A stretch of DNA of 64,000 nt from Chondrus crispus. Taxonomy: Eukaryota > Rhodophyta > Florideophyceae > Gigartinales > Gigartinaceae. Under the pieces are notes generated by a model. That model was given only the letters and a program-made list of their open reading frames with translations. It was not told the DNA's origin and searched no databases. The position numbers were made by a program, and so were the translations under genes. Of this stretch, positions 19,391 through 30,291 are shown piece by piece (the stretch's first letter is position 1; the number at the start of each line of letters is the position of its first letter). The stretch is from NCBI RefSeq assembly GCF_000350225.1, contig NW_005179060.1:22384-86383 (forward strand). Direction: 5' to 3'.

Positions 19391-22300
19391 GTCCAGTTGC
19401 ACATATCTCGTTCAGCAATTTCCATAGGGTGTTATTCCTTTTGGTCAGCGCATCTGCGATGTTATTCGTCCCAGGTATCCATCTAATGACATCCACCTCC
19501 GCCGATTCGAAGCTGTCACGGATATACTGTTTGCCGCAATCTGTACTCGCTACCTTCATGTAGCGTTGTGATGGTATTATAAAGTCCCATCGAGTCCACG
19601 ACGAGTTCGCTTTTCATCATCGTATTGGGAAAAAGTGAGCGCATCCCCATTTTTAAGTTGAATCCGCGGTCGTCCCCCTCCGCGCTTGCCAAAATTTCCG
19701 CTTCGTAACTTGAGTGGCTGACCCGTTTTTGTTTAGTGCTCACCCAATCCAAAATGTCGTACAACTCCGTGCCGTCCTTAGCCGTTGTTCGGACTCTGCA
19801 TACCACTCCCGTTTGTCCATAAGACTTTCTCGAGTTGATGTTGAAAGATGCATCCGAGAACGTGGAAACAATTGCGCTCACGGCGTTGGGTGGTCGACGA
19901 AACAGGATCACTGGTTTCAATTTCTTGATATCGCGGACTATCTCGTTGACCTCCATCAAATGACCTACTCTGAGATTGCTTAGTTTCTGTTGCAGGTGGG
20001 AGCTCGCTTATGCAGCGGGGGGCAAGACACTTTTTCCTAGCCAGAGCAAAGTGCCGGCTAGGCTTCTCAGTTGACTTGTTTCAATTTCGCTCGCCTTTGC
20101 TTCTGGTTGCTTCCTTCTCTCTCTGCTCAAATGAATCTCCTGCAGTGCTGCCATATATCCGTGCATTGACATTTTGATGGAGCCTCCTGTGTCCTGTGCC
20201 ACTTCGCAGCCATTGAATAGAAATTTACTATCCACCACCACTTTTCCGACTTCGAACTTTTCTTTCATCCTTTTGATGAAGGCGGTGGCGACATTTATCC
20301 CTGCTCCACAGATAAAGTCATCTGTGACCTTAGCGACAATCATTTCGATTCTGCCTATGGCATCACGAAGCACGTATAGTTGATTAAGCCCTTTCACGCG
20401 TTCTAGACCACCGGTGCTCAACATCCAGTCTTCGACAGCCTTTGCTCACTGTCTTCCAGCTTCGACGATTCCGTACGGCAGTTTCTCAAGTTTCCATAAT
20501 ACTCCCCGTTGTGCTCCCCATTCGCGCGGAGGCCGAACGTAGATATGGCGTCTGATGGGACCGCTCTGGAGGTATGCTCCCTTTATGTCGGCCATTACCA
20601 AACAAAGCCCAGTGAAGGAGCATATCGTAAGCAAGATTCTGATAACGTCAAACTGGGCAGTGGACGAATCCTTGCGGATCCTGTTCTTCTCGAGGTCTCT
20701 GTTCCCATGGGGAATGATCCTTGCTTTTAACTTTCGAACTCCGTCCTCATCGGTCTTGACCTTGTACACAACGTGAGATAAAATGACATTTTCATTTGGG
20801 GGTATGTCTCTGTCGTGTACTTCATCGTACGCGTCCGCCCAATTTGACGCATGTTCATGGTCGAAAGCCTCCCGAAGGATCCATGGTGGTGCAAATTCCA
20901 TCCTTCGGCGAGTCACCTGCTCTTTCCCAACAGTCCGTGAAATATCCTCCATGACTTGCGCTCGTCCAGAGTCTAGCCTGCTTCCTTGCGGAGGTTGGTT
21001 TATTATACTCTCCTTCCCTATGTCTGCAGTTGGGTTCTCTCCTGTAGAAGCGGCTGGAGGTTGCGAGTCTGCTAGCAGCGTCGCTACGGGACGTGAGCCG
21101 GACATGTTCTGTCTATACTGGGCTCCAGATTCAGGATTAGGAACCTCCCCCCTGTCCGGTGAGACGGTTTCTTCTATGCCGTGCATGGTCTCTGCGTGGC
21201 CTTCGGGTTCGCTAGCGTCATCAGCGATGAGCTCATCCTCGAGTGACCTTGCCATGAGCTCTTGAGTCAGTGTACTCTTTGGTGCAATTCTGATATCCTC
21301 ATATGCCACGCGCATGGGTGGGCCCTTTTTCGAGCGTCGCGCGAGGACGCGATGTTCCTGTGCGTCGACTACAGTTGCGCTTACCCATTCCTTTTTTGCG
21401 GATTTGCTCGAGGTCTCGTAGTAGACCCAGATGGGGTCTCCTGTGCTTAGGACATCTCTGGCTATGACATGACGGTTCTTGCTATGAATGATAGTGTGAA
21501 GAGCCCGTGTGGCTGCTTGCTCTTGGTGGGCCTGAAGCAGTTCTGGCGTGACCTTTGAGCTCGGGAGTCCAAGAACCGATGGTGAGTACCCTTTGGCGAG
21601 TTGGAACGAGTTCAGCTTGCGTGACCCAGAGAAGAGATTGGACAGAAAGACTGCACGCGCGACTATTGTTTCTGCGTCCGCGTCCGTGACGTCACTGTCC
21701 AATTTTCGAATGATAGCCTTGACAGTTCCATTTTTCCGCTCTACTGCACCGAGCTTGTTGTGGCGTCTCGACGGTCGAGGCCTATACTCAACGCCGTATT
21801 GCTTGAAGAGGTTTTGAAAGCGTGGTTTGTCATATGCGTCGTCGGCAGAGACTGTGCGCGGTGTGCCATGTTGACAAAACCAGTATCTCTCGCGGTTGCT
21901 CGTCATTGTCTCGATGTTCTGTGTAGCGACGGTCTGCATGTCCGACCAGCCGGACCCTCTGTCCGTCATGTTCATGAGTACATATCGTGTGGTTCTGATC
22001 GTGCAATACGTAAAGTCGATCTGGACCTCTTCATTGAACGCAGCATTGACGAACGTGAGTGAGAGCTTGCGCATGATTGCCGGCCGGCCATTTTTTGTAC
22101 ATACTTCGCACTCGCTGCCCACCGTATCAATTGCGTCTGAAAGCTGCTTGTTCAGGATACCAGCTTTGCTACAGATATCCTTGATTTCGGCGGCTGGAGC
22201 ATGAGTAAATCTATGTAGCTTTTTGGAGAATGCGAGGGGTTTGCGATTTCCAACTGTGCTGATGTTCGCCATGAGAGTGGCAACTGATGACTGCTCGTGT

Positions 22301-22740
22301 GGAATGATTTCCATCCGTAGCCGTTTGGCCTCATTGGTACGATTGCTTCTGACGTACGTGTACATAGAGAGAGCTCGTACGTCGGTTGGGCATTGGATCT
22401 TGATGCAGCTGGGGAGCTCCCTACTGAGTACGTCAGCGTACTCGGTCAAATCCAAGCCAATGATGAGCGGAGATTCGCCCCGAACGAGATCGAATGTCAG
22501 TGAGAATGGGTTACAGTACTGATCCATCACAGTCAGTGTCCATGATGCTATAACTGGTCGTGGATCATGACATTGCTCTCCCCAACCGTGTTCATAGTGC
22601 TCGTGCGGGGGGTCCAGTTTGAGCTTAATTCCAAGGATATCGCAAATGGCTGCTGCGTTCATGATTCCTCCGGTGGACGACGGTGCTCCTTCGTCAATTA
22701 TAGGATTGGGATCCGTCTGGAGCGTGACGGATCCCATCAC
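19293..22740 (-). pseudogene. Copia-like pol region (fossil)
   Basis: In element order the region shows a protease-like motif (IIDEGAPSSTGG), an integrase core (VQIDFTYC, then VSADDAYD, then NKLGAVERKNGTVK carrying the three acidic residues), reverse transcriptase (KARIIPHGNRD, MADIKGAYLQSG) and RNase H (TFSDASFN, SSYEAEILA, IRWIPGTNNIADALTK). IN before RT is the copia hallmark. It is broken several times. I cannot say which of the algal copia clades it belongs to. Confidence 0.88.
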
Positions 22741-23990
22741 CGAAAATACGGAGGAGTTACTCCCGTGTTAATTTGCTTCTCGCTTTCAGTGTCTTTCCTG
22801 GCGGACATCCTCTCCAACCATTGTTGATGCATCGGGTGTTTCTCACATTCAAAATCGCCCTTCCAATGTCCTTTGATTTCACATGCCAGGCAAATGCTGT
22901 CCTTTTTCTTTCCAATTCCTGGCAAGATGTAGGATTTCTTTCGGGTGGGTTCACGAACAGAAAAGTCCGTCTTTTTGCGTTTTGTCATCATTGCCCCCCT
23001 TCTTTGCGTTGATGGCGTGAGTATGGATCTTGTGATCCATTACTGTAGGGCTATGCGGGGATACATCTTCATCTGCTTTTATGTGGCAAAGAGCTTTTAC
23101 AGCGTCATCCAAAGTGACGGAGTGCGTGGCATGGTTGTTCTCTTGCAGTTTTGCCCATGATTTTGCGCATCGTTGCAAGTTGTGTCCACTGCGATTGTCA
23201 TAACTTTTGCCTACTCAATGAGATCTTGAGTCTCGCGGGTGTTGGCGGATATACCAAGCATGGTCCCCCATTTCTCCATTGCCTCCTTCATCAGCACGTT
23301 CTTTTTCGAAAGTTCGAGGAAGAAACCGATCGGCACGTCCACTGTGGAACTCGATGACGTCTCATTTTTGTTGAATGAATTAGTGACAAGCTTAGTGACG
23401 ATATTATTGAAGGTAGCGGATGGAAGTTTGGCGTTCTCCAGTAACAGAACTGCGAAATTCTGACTATCATGTGAGCCTTGAGAAGCATTACACATGTTGA
23501 GATACTGCTTGGCCATTCCTTGAAATTTTCTGGCAAAAATATGAGGCTTCTCAGATTTGATCGTCACACATTGATGAATTCCCTGCGAAGACTTGACGAG
23601 GCGGCGGATACCGTCAGTTGGAGAGTCTTTTGCGATCAGTTGAACTATGTCGTTGATGAGTTTGAGCTGTGTTTCTGCAGTGGCACTGAGGCTCTGAGTC
23701 TCGACATCATCGTCCAAATCAAGTTGTAGAAGGTTGCATCTGATAGCGTTGTCGACAATGTTTCGTTGGTTACGTTCCAGGGAATAGTAAAGCGTGAAAG
23801 CAAGCGCGTTCAGCATGCCCTTTGCGCGAATGTCACCTCCCTTGGCGTATCGCTTCACATTTTGTGCCCATGTCTTCATGTCTGTGCGCCACTGATACTT
23901 ATCGGTGTCGTGTGTCAGCTTCGGCGGAGTCAGAAATGAATGGGGCGCAGAGGCAGAGGCTGGGCCCATAACTATCGTGTGCTCAGACAT
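22741..23990 (-). pseudogene. Copia-like gag region (fossil)
   Basis: From MSEHTIVMGP (23990) the minus strand encodes a helical capsid-like protein with the W-x-W and DKYQWRTDMKTWAQNVKR start typical of copia gag, then a zinc-knuckle-like CLACEIKGHWKGDFECEKH near 22.9 kb. The chosen ATG falls just inside the 5' LTR edge, so the first few codons overlap the LTR. The region is broken about once. Confidence 0.75.
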
Positions 23991-24502
23991 TGCTTGCGGT
24001 TTCTGGTTGGAGCGTGTGGGGTCTGCCGCTTGCGCTTTCAATACGACAGGGAAGAGGGAAGGGCGGTTGGAACAGATGATTCAGCACAGATGCTGGGCGT
24101 TGCTGCCGCTATATTTCTTTACTCGCTACCTCCGCTTAAGAAGCTTCCTATTCGCGTTCTATTCGCCCATCGCTCCGCAATTCGGCTGAGCCGATATGGG
24201 GTTTAACCTTTTTTTGCATTCTCTGCCCCTGCAGGCCCCGCCGCCTTTCCTTCGCCTCCGCCCTTGTGCAATGGCCTTCTCAACTATTCATCATGGTCAT
24301 GCTTGACCCATCGCCGCTTACTCGCCTTTGCATATCCGATTTCCCTCGCCTTCGCATCTCCGCTTTCCCTCGCCTTCGCATATGCGCGGTGACTGTCGCT
24401 GACATCCGCATGGCCGAATCGGTATTGTCAAAAAGACCCTGATATGATCGCTGTTGTTGTTTTCATGCATTTGCTACTATATTTTGCCCGATGCATTCCA
24501 CA
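23973..24502 (-). repeat. Copia-like element 5' LTR
   Basis: This 530-bp repeat partners 18070-18608. The element's gag start codon lies 18 bases inside its inner edge. Confidence 0.85.
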
Positions 24503-24810
24503 ACACTACGGTATGCATCTCTTTACAGTATAAGTCAACTAAAATATCAATCAAAGGGCACATTGCGTCCATCTTGGGGATCCTGTATAGGGCACTGTAG
24601 TACTGTACTATTGTTGACATCAACAAAAGCGCTCTCGACTGTGCGAGATCGACAGTATAATGGTTACAAAATTCTGCAAGAAACATGGACGCTGAATTCG
24701 AGCTGCGTATTACCAGGTACAGGTACATGTAAAGGATTATATGCATCACCGGAGAAATACAAGACGTCCGTCGCCTGCTCTACAATTGTACCATAGTGTC
24801 TGCAGCTGGA
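24503..24810. other. No gene recognised
   Basis: This AT-rich stretch lies between the copia-like element and the piggyBac end. I see no coding signal or repeat in it beyond short TACTGTA palindromes. Confidence 0.5.
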
Positions 24811-24999
24811 CTAGTGTCTAGACGACCGACAATTTGCCTCATATGAGGTCAAATGCTCTACAGTAAAATTTAAACAAAATTTAAGATTTTCGCAAGTATA
24901 GAACAAAAGGAGCACATTTTTTACGAAGTAGAACTTTGAACGACTATAAAGACAACTATAAACGACTAGTTAGTAACTGACAAGCCAGCTCAGTGGTCT

Positions 25000-25050
25000 G
25001 CAAGGATGGCTCAGTCTTAGAGGCCGGGGTTCAACTCCTCGCTGAGCACT
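25000..25050 (+). repeat. tRNA-like A/B-box segment, possible SINE head
   Basis: TGGCTCAGTCTTA (A-box-like, 25007) and GGTTCAACTCC (B-box, 25028-25038, fitting GWTCRANNC) sit in a short foldable segment where GCTCAG pairs with CTGAGC. The spacing of 21 bases is too short for a real tRNA, as no anticodon arm fits. It could be the head of a tRNA-derived SINE inserted downstream of the piggyBac transposase, or chance. Confidence 0.25.
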
Positions 25051-25320
25051 TTAGTGGTCGAAAAATCCCTTCGGGGATCTCGATGGTTCTTGTTCGTGAC
25101 CTGCAGCCCAGGACGCTTTATAGCGCCCACTCGAACATGAGATTGAATACGGTGACATCTCATAAAGGGGCATTCCGACACGGCTGCAGGTCTTCCAAGC
25201 AAGTCTTTAGACGCAGGATAGAACCATAGGGGGCAAAAGGAGTTTTTATCTCTTTTTGCTCCATTTTACTCAAATGCTGACCAATTTAGTCAGTTTTAAA
25301 GGCCTAGAACGCTTTAAGCA

Positions 25321-27507
25321 TTAGTAGTACTTACCTTTGTAAGTAAGATCGTGACGTTCGTCGACATGTTTCTTAAAACAGTCACGCCCAGTCTGGTGAT
25401 GACAAAGATATACTTCTTTGTCAAAATATACCTTGCAGGCCGAGCAAATAAACTTTGACTTTTTTGTACCTTTGCAAGTATTGCATCTGGATTGATAAAG
25501 AGCAGGAGTCTCCTCGCCAGATGCGCTTTTCCGCTTGCGAGTGGTTGGAGTTAGGTGAGTACCAATTCCACTGCCAAGCCCAACATCTTCATCTTCAACA
25601 GCACTGTCTGATTCTCGCTGACGTAACGATATACAATCATACTTGTTATCAATCAACTGGTCAGCAAGCTCACAATAAAACTGATTTGGAGACATCTTAG
25701 AACCATCTCCTTTTGCACCTGCATACAGTTTCCATGCATCCACAATGCAAATGGCCAATAAAGAAGTGTTGACACACATAGACCACTCCTTGACTTCGAA
25801 CTTCTTTTCCAAGCCGAGATCATCCTGGCGAGATCTGTTGTGGCGGTCAATCTGAGAGCAAGTCTCATAATACTGCTCGCAGACTGAGTGAATACGGATA
25901 GACAATTCCTCTTTTCTTGTCACGCCATGACGTGTACGCCATCTCTCGCGGTAGATTGGAGTTCCTTCGTTGGATGTTCCGACAGAACTAATAAAGTATC
26001 TGCGGTCTCGGTCCACCCACATCACTGCCATAAGATGAGGCCCGGCCACCGGCTTCGAAACTAGTGTGAGGTGCTCTCCCTTTTCAGCAATCTCCAGATG
26101 AGATAGATATTTCATCGGATATTTCTTGGTAGATGTCTTCACCACACCTGTGAATCTAAGACCTTTCTCATAAAGTGATTCAGCCGTGTGGACAGAAGCA
26201 AAGTACGAATCCGCGCAGACAACACGATTGGTGTGAAACCATGGCTGTAACAACCTCAAAGTCACTGCGGTTCCGTGTAAGTGGTCACTTTCAAAATCTT
26301 TTTAAGAAGTCTCCTCAGCTGAGACGACGTTCTCAATTCTTATTATGATTCCACTTTTTCCACATGCAGCATTCTTCAACTCACAGCCATTCTCGGGTTT
26401 TCGGTCCATGGCCACATAATGAGGAAGACCGGTTTCAATCCAATCTCCTCCAAGTCCATACCAGCGTGACATACTCTCATCAACGCAGATGTTCTGTGAT
26501 GGAATCACATGTGATGCTCTGTGATCATTGATTGCGACCATGAAGTCCCTGATCATACCCCATCTGTCATTTGAGTCAGCTGGAAAGCTGAACGTGACAT
26601 TCTGACGAAGCTCCTCGAATCTTCTGCGGGACATGATGTTTCCGAATTGAAGTTGCGGGAGATATTTGCTGGTTTCCTGTGAGCTCCAAAGAGACCTTCT
26701 GGTGCTGAATTCAATCCGAGTCATAAGGATTAGCACCCCGAAAAACTTCAAAATTTCACCTCTTGTAGTCAAGCGAAGTCCCCTTGATTCGATTGCATCG
26801 TTGGTGTAGGAAACCATTAATGCCAAGTGCTCCTGTGGGAACATTCACATGAAGTAGTCCGTAGGATGCATTTGAGATGGACTGTGACCACGACATATAA
26901 TCTCATCAATCGGTCGAATCACCTTCCATCTTCTCGGCGGTATCATACCATTTAAATGCATCGTGACTTCCTCACGCTTCCAGGCCCGGCCGTGGACATT
27001 CATGAGGCCATCTTGGGAATCCATTTCGTCACTCTCAGAGATCCTCGTACTCGGGCTGAGTGCTCCTTCCATTGGCGTCACGCTGTCCTCTGTAGGCTCC
27101 GGTTGCGCATAATGGTCAGTCTCTTGATGGATATGATCTTCAGGACCGTCATCGATCAGGTCCATCACTTCACCAGCCTTGATGTTAGCTATGCGAAGCG
27201 TGACTTCCTTGACGCCATCTGATAATTCCCATTTAGACCTGACTGAAGTGACACTGCGACCCTTCACTTTGTCAGTTTTCATGCCAATGACAGTTCCCGT
27301 GACCAACTTGATCTTCCAGGAGGCTAGATACATGCGACGACATTTACTCTGAGCTGTGAGCAGTCTTGCACGAGTGTGGACGCGGTTACCTGCAATAATT
27401 CGAGGATCATTGACGCTCACCATTTTGAAGAAATTTAGGGAAGAGGAAGACGAATTGTTGATTAGGGAAGACTGAGATACGGAATTGAATGTTTTCTGGT
27501 TTGTCAA
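25321..27507 (-). pseudogene. piggyBac transposase with two in-frame stops
   Basis: The protein would be about 725 residues. Its N-terminal third is variable and acidic (MVSVNDPRIIAGNRV...). The DDE_Tnp_1_7 core follows, with NICVDESMSRWYG around one catalytic Asp and VCADSYFASV around the next. A Cys/His-rich C-terminal finger (CNTCKGTKKSKFIC...CHH...H) is the usual piggyBac DNA-binding end. The frame is continuous except for a TGA right after HPTDYFM (near 26845) and a TAA after SAEETS (near 26302), with the family sequence resuming in the same frame each time. This is therefore a nearly full-length, recently silenced copy. It cuts and pastes DNA in the nucleus when intact. Confidence 0.93.
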
Positions 27508-27629
27508 CGTTTAGTACTCTATTCGTAAGCTTTTCACTACAGTAGCGATAAATTTCTACAATTATTCGAATTGCAAAAGCCCGCCTAAAAACTGGCCTCA
27601 TATGAGGCCATTTGTCACCTAGACACTAG

Positions 27630-28669
27630 CGATAGGGCAAGCGATTTACCGCATATGAGGACAGCATATTTTTGCAAAAATACTAAATCGAACCTTCAGA
27701 AGGTGGTTTGAAACAGTGGCCATCAAAGTTGAAAAGAAATAAAATTCGCAGATTTTATGTTATGATAACGCTTAGTCGGATAGACACTGTACACCATTTC
27801 TTTATCGTACGTGCCCTCAGCAATGACATCTTGATCTTCTGCAAGCAGAACACCAGGATAGCAGTTTTGAATACACTGAAAGACTGATAATCTGGTACAG
27901 TTCAAATGACCAGTTTCCCTTTTTAACCAGCGTTTTGGTTTCTAAGATATCATACAAAACGTTTCGAGAGAGCTCATGCAAGCTTCTTTTCCAGGCATTT
28001 CTAAAAACGACGGAAAGGGACGTGTAGTTCTCACCAACACCTTTCCTTTCGCTACGAAGGAATCAGGTACGGGGGCGATGGTGTTTTTCTCCTTCTTAGT
28101 GAGAAAGCGCAAGTCTAGAAAAATACAAGTTGAAAAAGAATCCCTATATTAGAACAGCCGTCCAATAGACACTTACTAGTTCTTCCTTTCTTGCTGTGAA
28201 TCTGCAACTTCGAATATATGTTGTTTTCATGTTATCGCTGCAATGCAGCAGACTTGTAAATGCTTAATATCGGTAGTTTAGAGAGGCTCAATGAAGATAA
28301 GCCACTTGCCTGTGACGAGTTGTTGGAGTTAAAGCAACAAATACAAAGGACATAAGGAGGGCTTCGTGTTTTCACAAGAAACGAAGAGGATTCCTGAAGA
28401 GAAACCTGATGCACACAAAATCTGCCTGGTAGCAGAGACCAAGACAAACAAGGCATGTCGGTAGTGGAAATCAAAAACAAATCAGCAATGGGCAACCATT
28501 GAACATCGATGAAGCACTCTGCAATTGCCTGTGTATCTGGAAAACACCGAAATTGCTTGTGCCGCATGTTTGTGCAACAGCTAGGGCGTCTTCACAATTC
28601 ACGTATGCATTAGAGGAACCCTCCTCTTCCATTAAAGTGCAATCCAAAGGATACTCGTGAAGTTATTTT
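27630..28669. other. Intergenic; no gene recognised
   Basis: This is a transition from transposon mosaic to host gene island. Short ORFs at 27723-27905 and 28232-28567 on the minus strand show no recognisable domain. Nothing else is supported. Confidence 0.5.
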
Positions 28670-29293
28670 TTACCTCACAGCTTCGCCCATCCGTTCCACG
28701 ACTCGAGCTAGTCTCTGCGCACCGCCTGCATTTTCCAATGTCTGGGCTAGACCCTTCGCGTTGCGATCGAGTACATCGACGAACCCCGGGGGTGCACCGA
28801 CAACTTGAACAAACTTGGCCCACTCAGCACGCTCCCCTTCGCTTGCCAGAACATCTGCCCAGACCCTGGATGTGATAATCGCATCGCCAAAGCGACCTCC
28901 GACGAGAATACCGCCGTCGATGACATTCCGAGCGCGTCGAAGGACTTTTACGACATTATCTATTTCACTTCCATACACAACGGCGCTTGGACTTCCGCGG
29001 AACAATTCCGACAGGCCGACATACTTGGTTCTCAAAGCACCTTCGCGTGCTGCTCTCGGCACTGCGAAACGGACTCCTACGGTTGGTGAATCCTTCTCAT
29101 CGCCTAAGATGCGAGCTTTGATATTTGTTCGACCCCATGTTCGACCTCCGGTGATCTGAACGACGGCGACGTACGGATTGTCCCCGATGATCCGCTTCCA
29201 CGTTCTTACTTCGAACTCGCGCTTCAGTGCTCTTACGTTCAGAGCCATGCTCAGGGCAACAGAACTTACGCGGTCCTTGGTCAGACACGACAC
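28670..29293 (-). CDS. Ribosomal protein uL10-like, probably mitochondrial
   Basis: A 207-residue single-exon ORF with the uL10 plan. A helical N-terminus (ALKREFEVRTWKRII) leads to a beta strand (YVAVVQITGG) and an LF-G-SPSAVVYG segment like the 'FKGP.A..fg' core of L10. VKVLRRARN...GGILVGGRFGD follows, then a VVGAPPGFVDVLDRNAKGLAQTLE tail. Bacterial-type uL10 forms the stalk base of the large subunit. The divergent sequence and N-terminal extension suggest a mitochondrial form (uL10m). An internal Met at residue 16 is an alternative start. It diverges from DIB1 with about 480 bp between starts. The family assignment rests on pattern, not alignment. Confidence 0.6.
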   Translation of the reverse strand: MSCLTKDRVSSVALSMALNVRALKREFEVRTWKRIIGDNPYVAVVQITGGRTWGRTNIKARILGDEKDSPTVGVRFAVPRAAREGALRTKYVGLSELFRGSPSAVVYGSEIDNVVKVLRRARNVIDGGILVGGRFGDAIITSRVWADVLASEGERAEWAKFVQVVGAPPGFVDVLDRNAKGLAQTLENAGGAQRLARVVERMGEAVR

Positions 29294-29775
29294 GGGGGAG
29301 GCACCAGGTGTCTTAGGTAAACTGCGATCACTTCATGCACCCGCAACTGGATCCGCCAGAAAGTAACAGACGTTCTGCTGTGGTGCCAATTGTAGCCTGC
29401 TATGCGGAGAGTTGCGGATATTGAAGACTGGTATAGAAATGCTCTGTGAAGGTCGGCGTTTTTGATCCGTAAAGCCCAAAATGTTTTATAATTTCGCGAA
29501 ATTAAAGCATCCCGCACTCAAAATTGCCATATTTTCCGACGGAAATGAAGTGCTGCACATTCTGGAATACGTCTTCTTCGTTGTGCCGCAGAGAAGAAGA
29601 GCAGCACGCCCGCGCCGAACATCGACATCGAGCAACCGGACGGATCGTTTCTATGTGCATGAGATAACCTCACAGAGACGTAAACCGCTACATTGTCTTG
29701 TGGCGTGCGGCCGCTCAGTTCCCAGGTTTGTCAAGCTCTGACGTTTGGTTTACAGGGAGCACAAGCGGTTGAGCG

Positions 29776-30204
29776 ATGTCTTACCTGCTACCACATCTCG
29801 AGACAGCAGAAGCTGTCAATAATGCTTTGCAGACCGAAGAGGAGCGCGTGGTCGTCATTCGCTGGGGTACAGACTCCGACCCGACTTGCATGATCATGGA
29901 TGAGACGCTGTACAAAGTGGCAGAGTTGGTAAAGAACTTTGCAGTGATCTACCTTGTCGACATCTCACAGGTGACAGCTTTTAACGAGGACTACCAACTG
30001 ACAGATCCATGCACCGTCATGTTTTTCCACAGGGACAAGCACATCATGGTCGACATGGGAACTGGAAACAACAACAAGATAACCTTCCCCATGACGAATA
30101 CACAAGACCTGATTGACATAATTGAGGTCGTCTATCGTGGTGCAAGAAAAGGCAGGGGCCTCGTAGACGCTCCACGCGACTACAGCACAAAGCTGCAGTA
30201 TTAG
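29776..30204 (+). CDS. DIB1: U5 snRNP thioredoxin-like protein DIB1/TXNL4A
   Basis: A 142-residue ORF, exactly the usual length of this family, with the near-invariant blocks MSYLLPHLETAEAVNNAL, VVVIRWG, DPTCMIMDETLYK, NFAVIYLVDI, DPCTVMFFHRDKHIMVD and FPMTNTQDLIDIIE. It has a thioredoxin fold without a CxxC active site. It is a core component of the U4/U6.U5 tri-snRNP and keeps the spliceosome from activating too early. It is intronless here although introns exist in neighbouring genes. It is convergent with the AATF/BFR2 gene, whose stop codon lies only 87 bp away, so the 3' UTRs probably overlap. Confidence 0.98.
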   Translation: MSYLLPHLETAEAVNNALQTEEERVVVIRWGTDSDPTCMIMDETLYKVAELVKNFAVIYLVDISQVTAFNEDYQLTDPCTVMFFHRDKHIMVDMGTGNNNKITFPMTNTQDLIDIIEVVYRGARKGRGLVDAPRDYSTKLQY

Positions 30205-30291
30205 ACTAAGTTTACATATCAACGAAACAGTTGAAAGCAGTGTATGTGATAAATAAGGCAGGTATGAGAGCGGAGACACGTGTAACGGCTC

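Larger units (their letters stand above)
18070..24502 (-). mobile_element. Ty1/copia-like retrotransposon (fossil)
   Basis: Direct repeats at 18070-18608 and 23973-24502 flank a minus-strand gag (23211-23990, knuckle near 22.9 kb) and a pol region (about 19.3-22.74 kb). The PR-IN-RT-RH order defines Ty1/copia. The LTR outer end is TGTGGAATGC in element orientation. The repeats differ by about nine substitutions and one 9-base indel, so the copy is fairly young. Flanking 5-mers ACAGT (left) and ACACT (right) agree at 4 of 5 positions, a plausible target duplication. A G-rich tract adjoins the 3' LTR. The element is broken, with about five breaks, and carries an LTR-like insert at 18762-19390. 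Confidence 0.88.
24811..27629 (-). mobile_element. piggyBac-type DNA transposon
   Basis: The element is bounded by an inverted pair. CTAGTGTCTAG is at 24811-24821 and its reverse complement at 27619-27629, each followed inward by CCTCATATGAGG (24837-24848 and 27596-27607) at similar spacing. A piggyBac transposase (25321-27507) lies between them. piggyBac elements normally duplicate TTAA on insertion. I do not see a clear TTAA at these edges, so the true ends may lie a little further out. The copy is inactive, with two stops in the transposase. Confidence 0.7.

Noticed and set aside
25004-25048. Functional tRNA gene
   Set aside because: The distance between A- and B-box-like motifs is too short and there is no anticodon arm or acceptor stem.
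28232-28567. Cys-rich 111-residue ORF upstream of the host island
   Set aside because: Ser/Leu/Cys-rich without domain or conservation clue. It could be chance.
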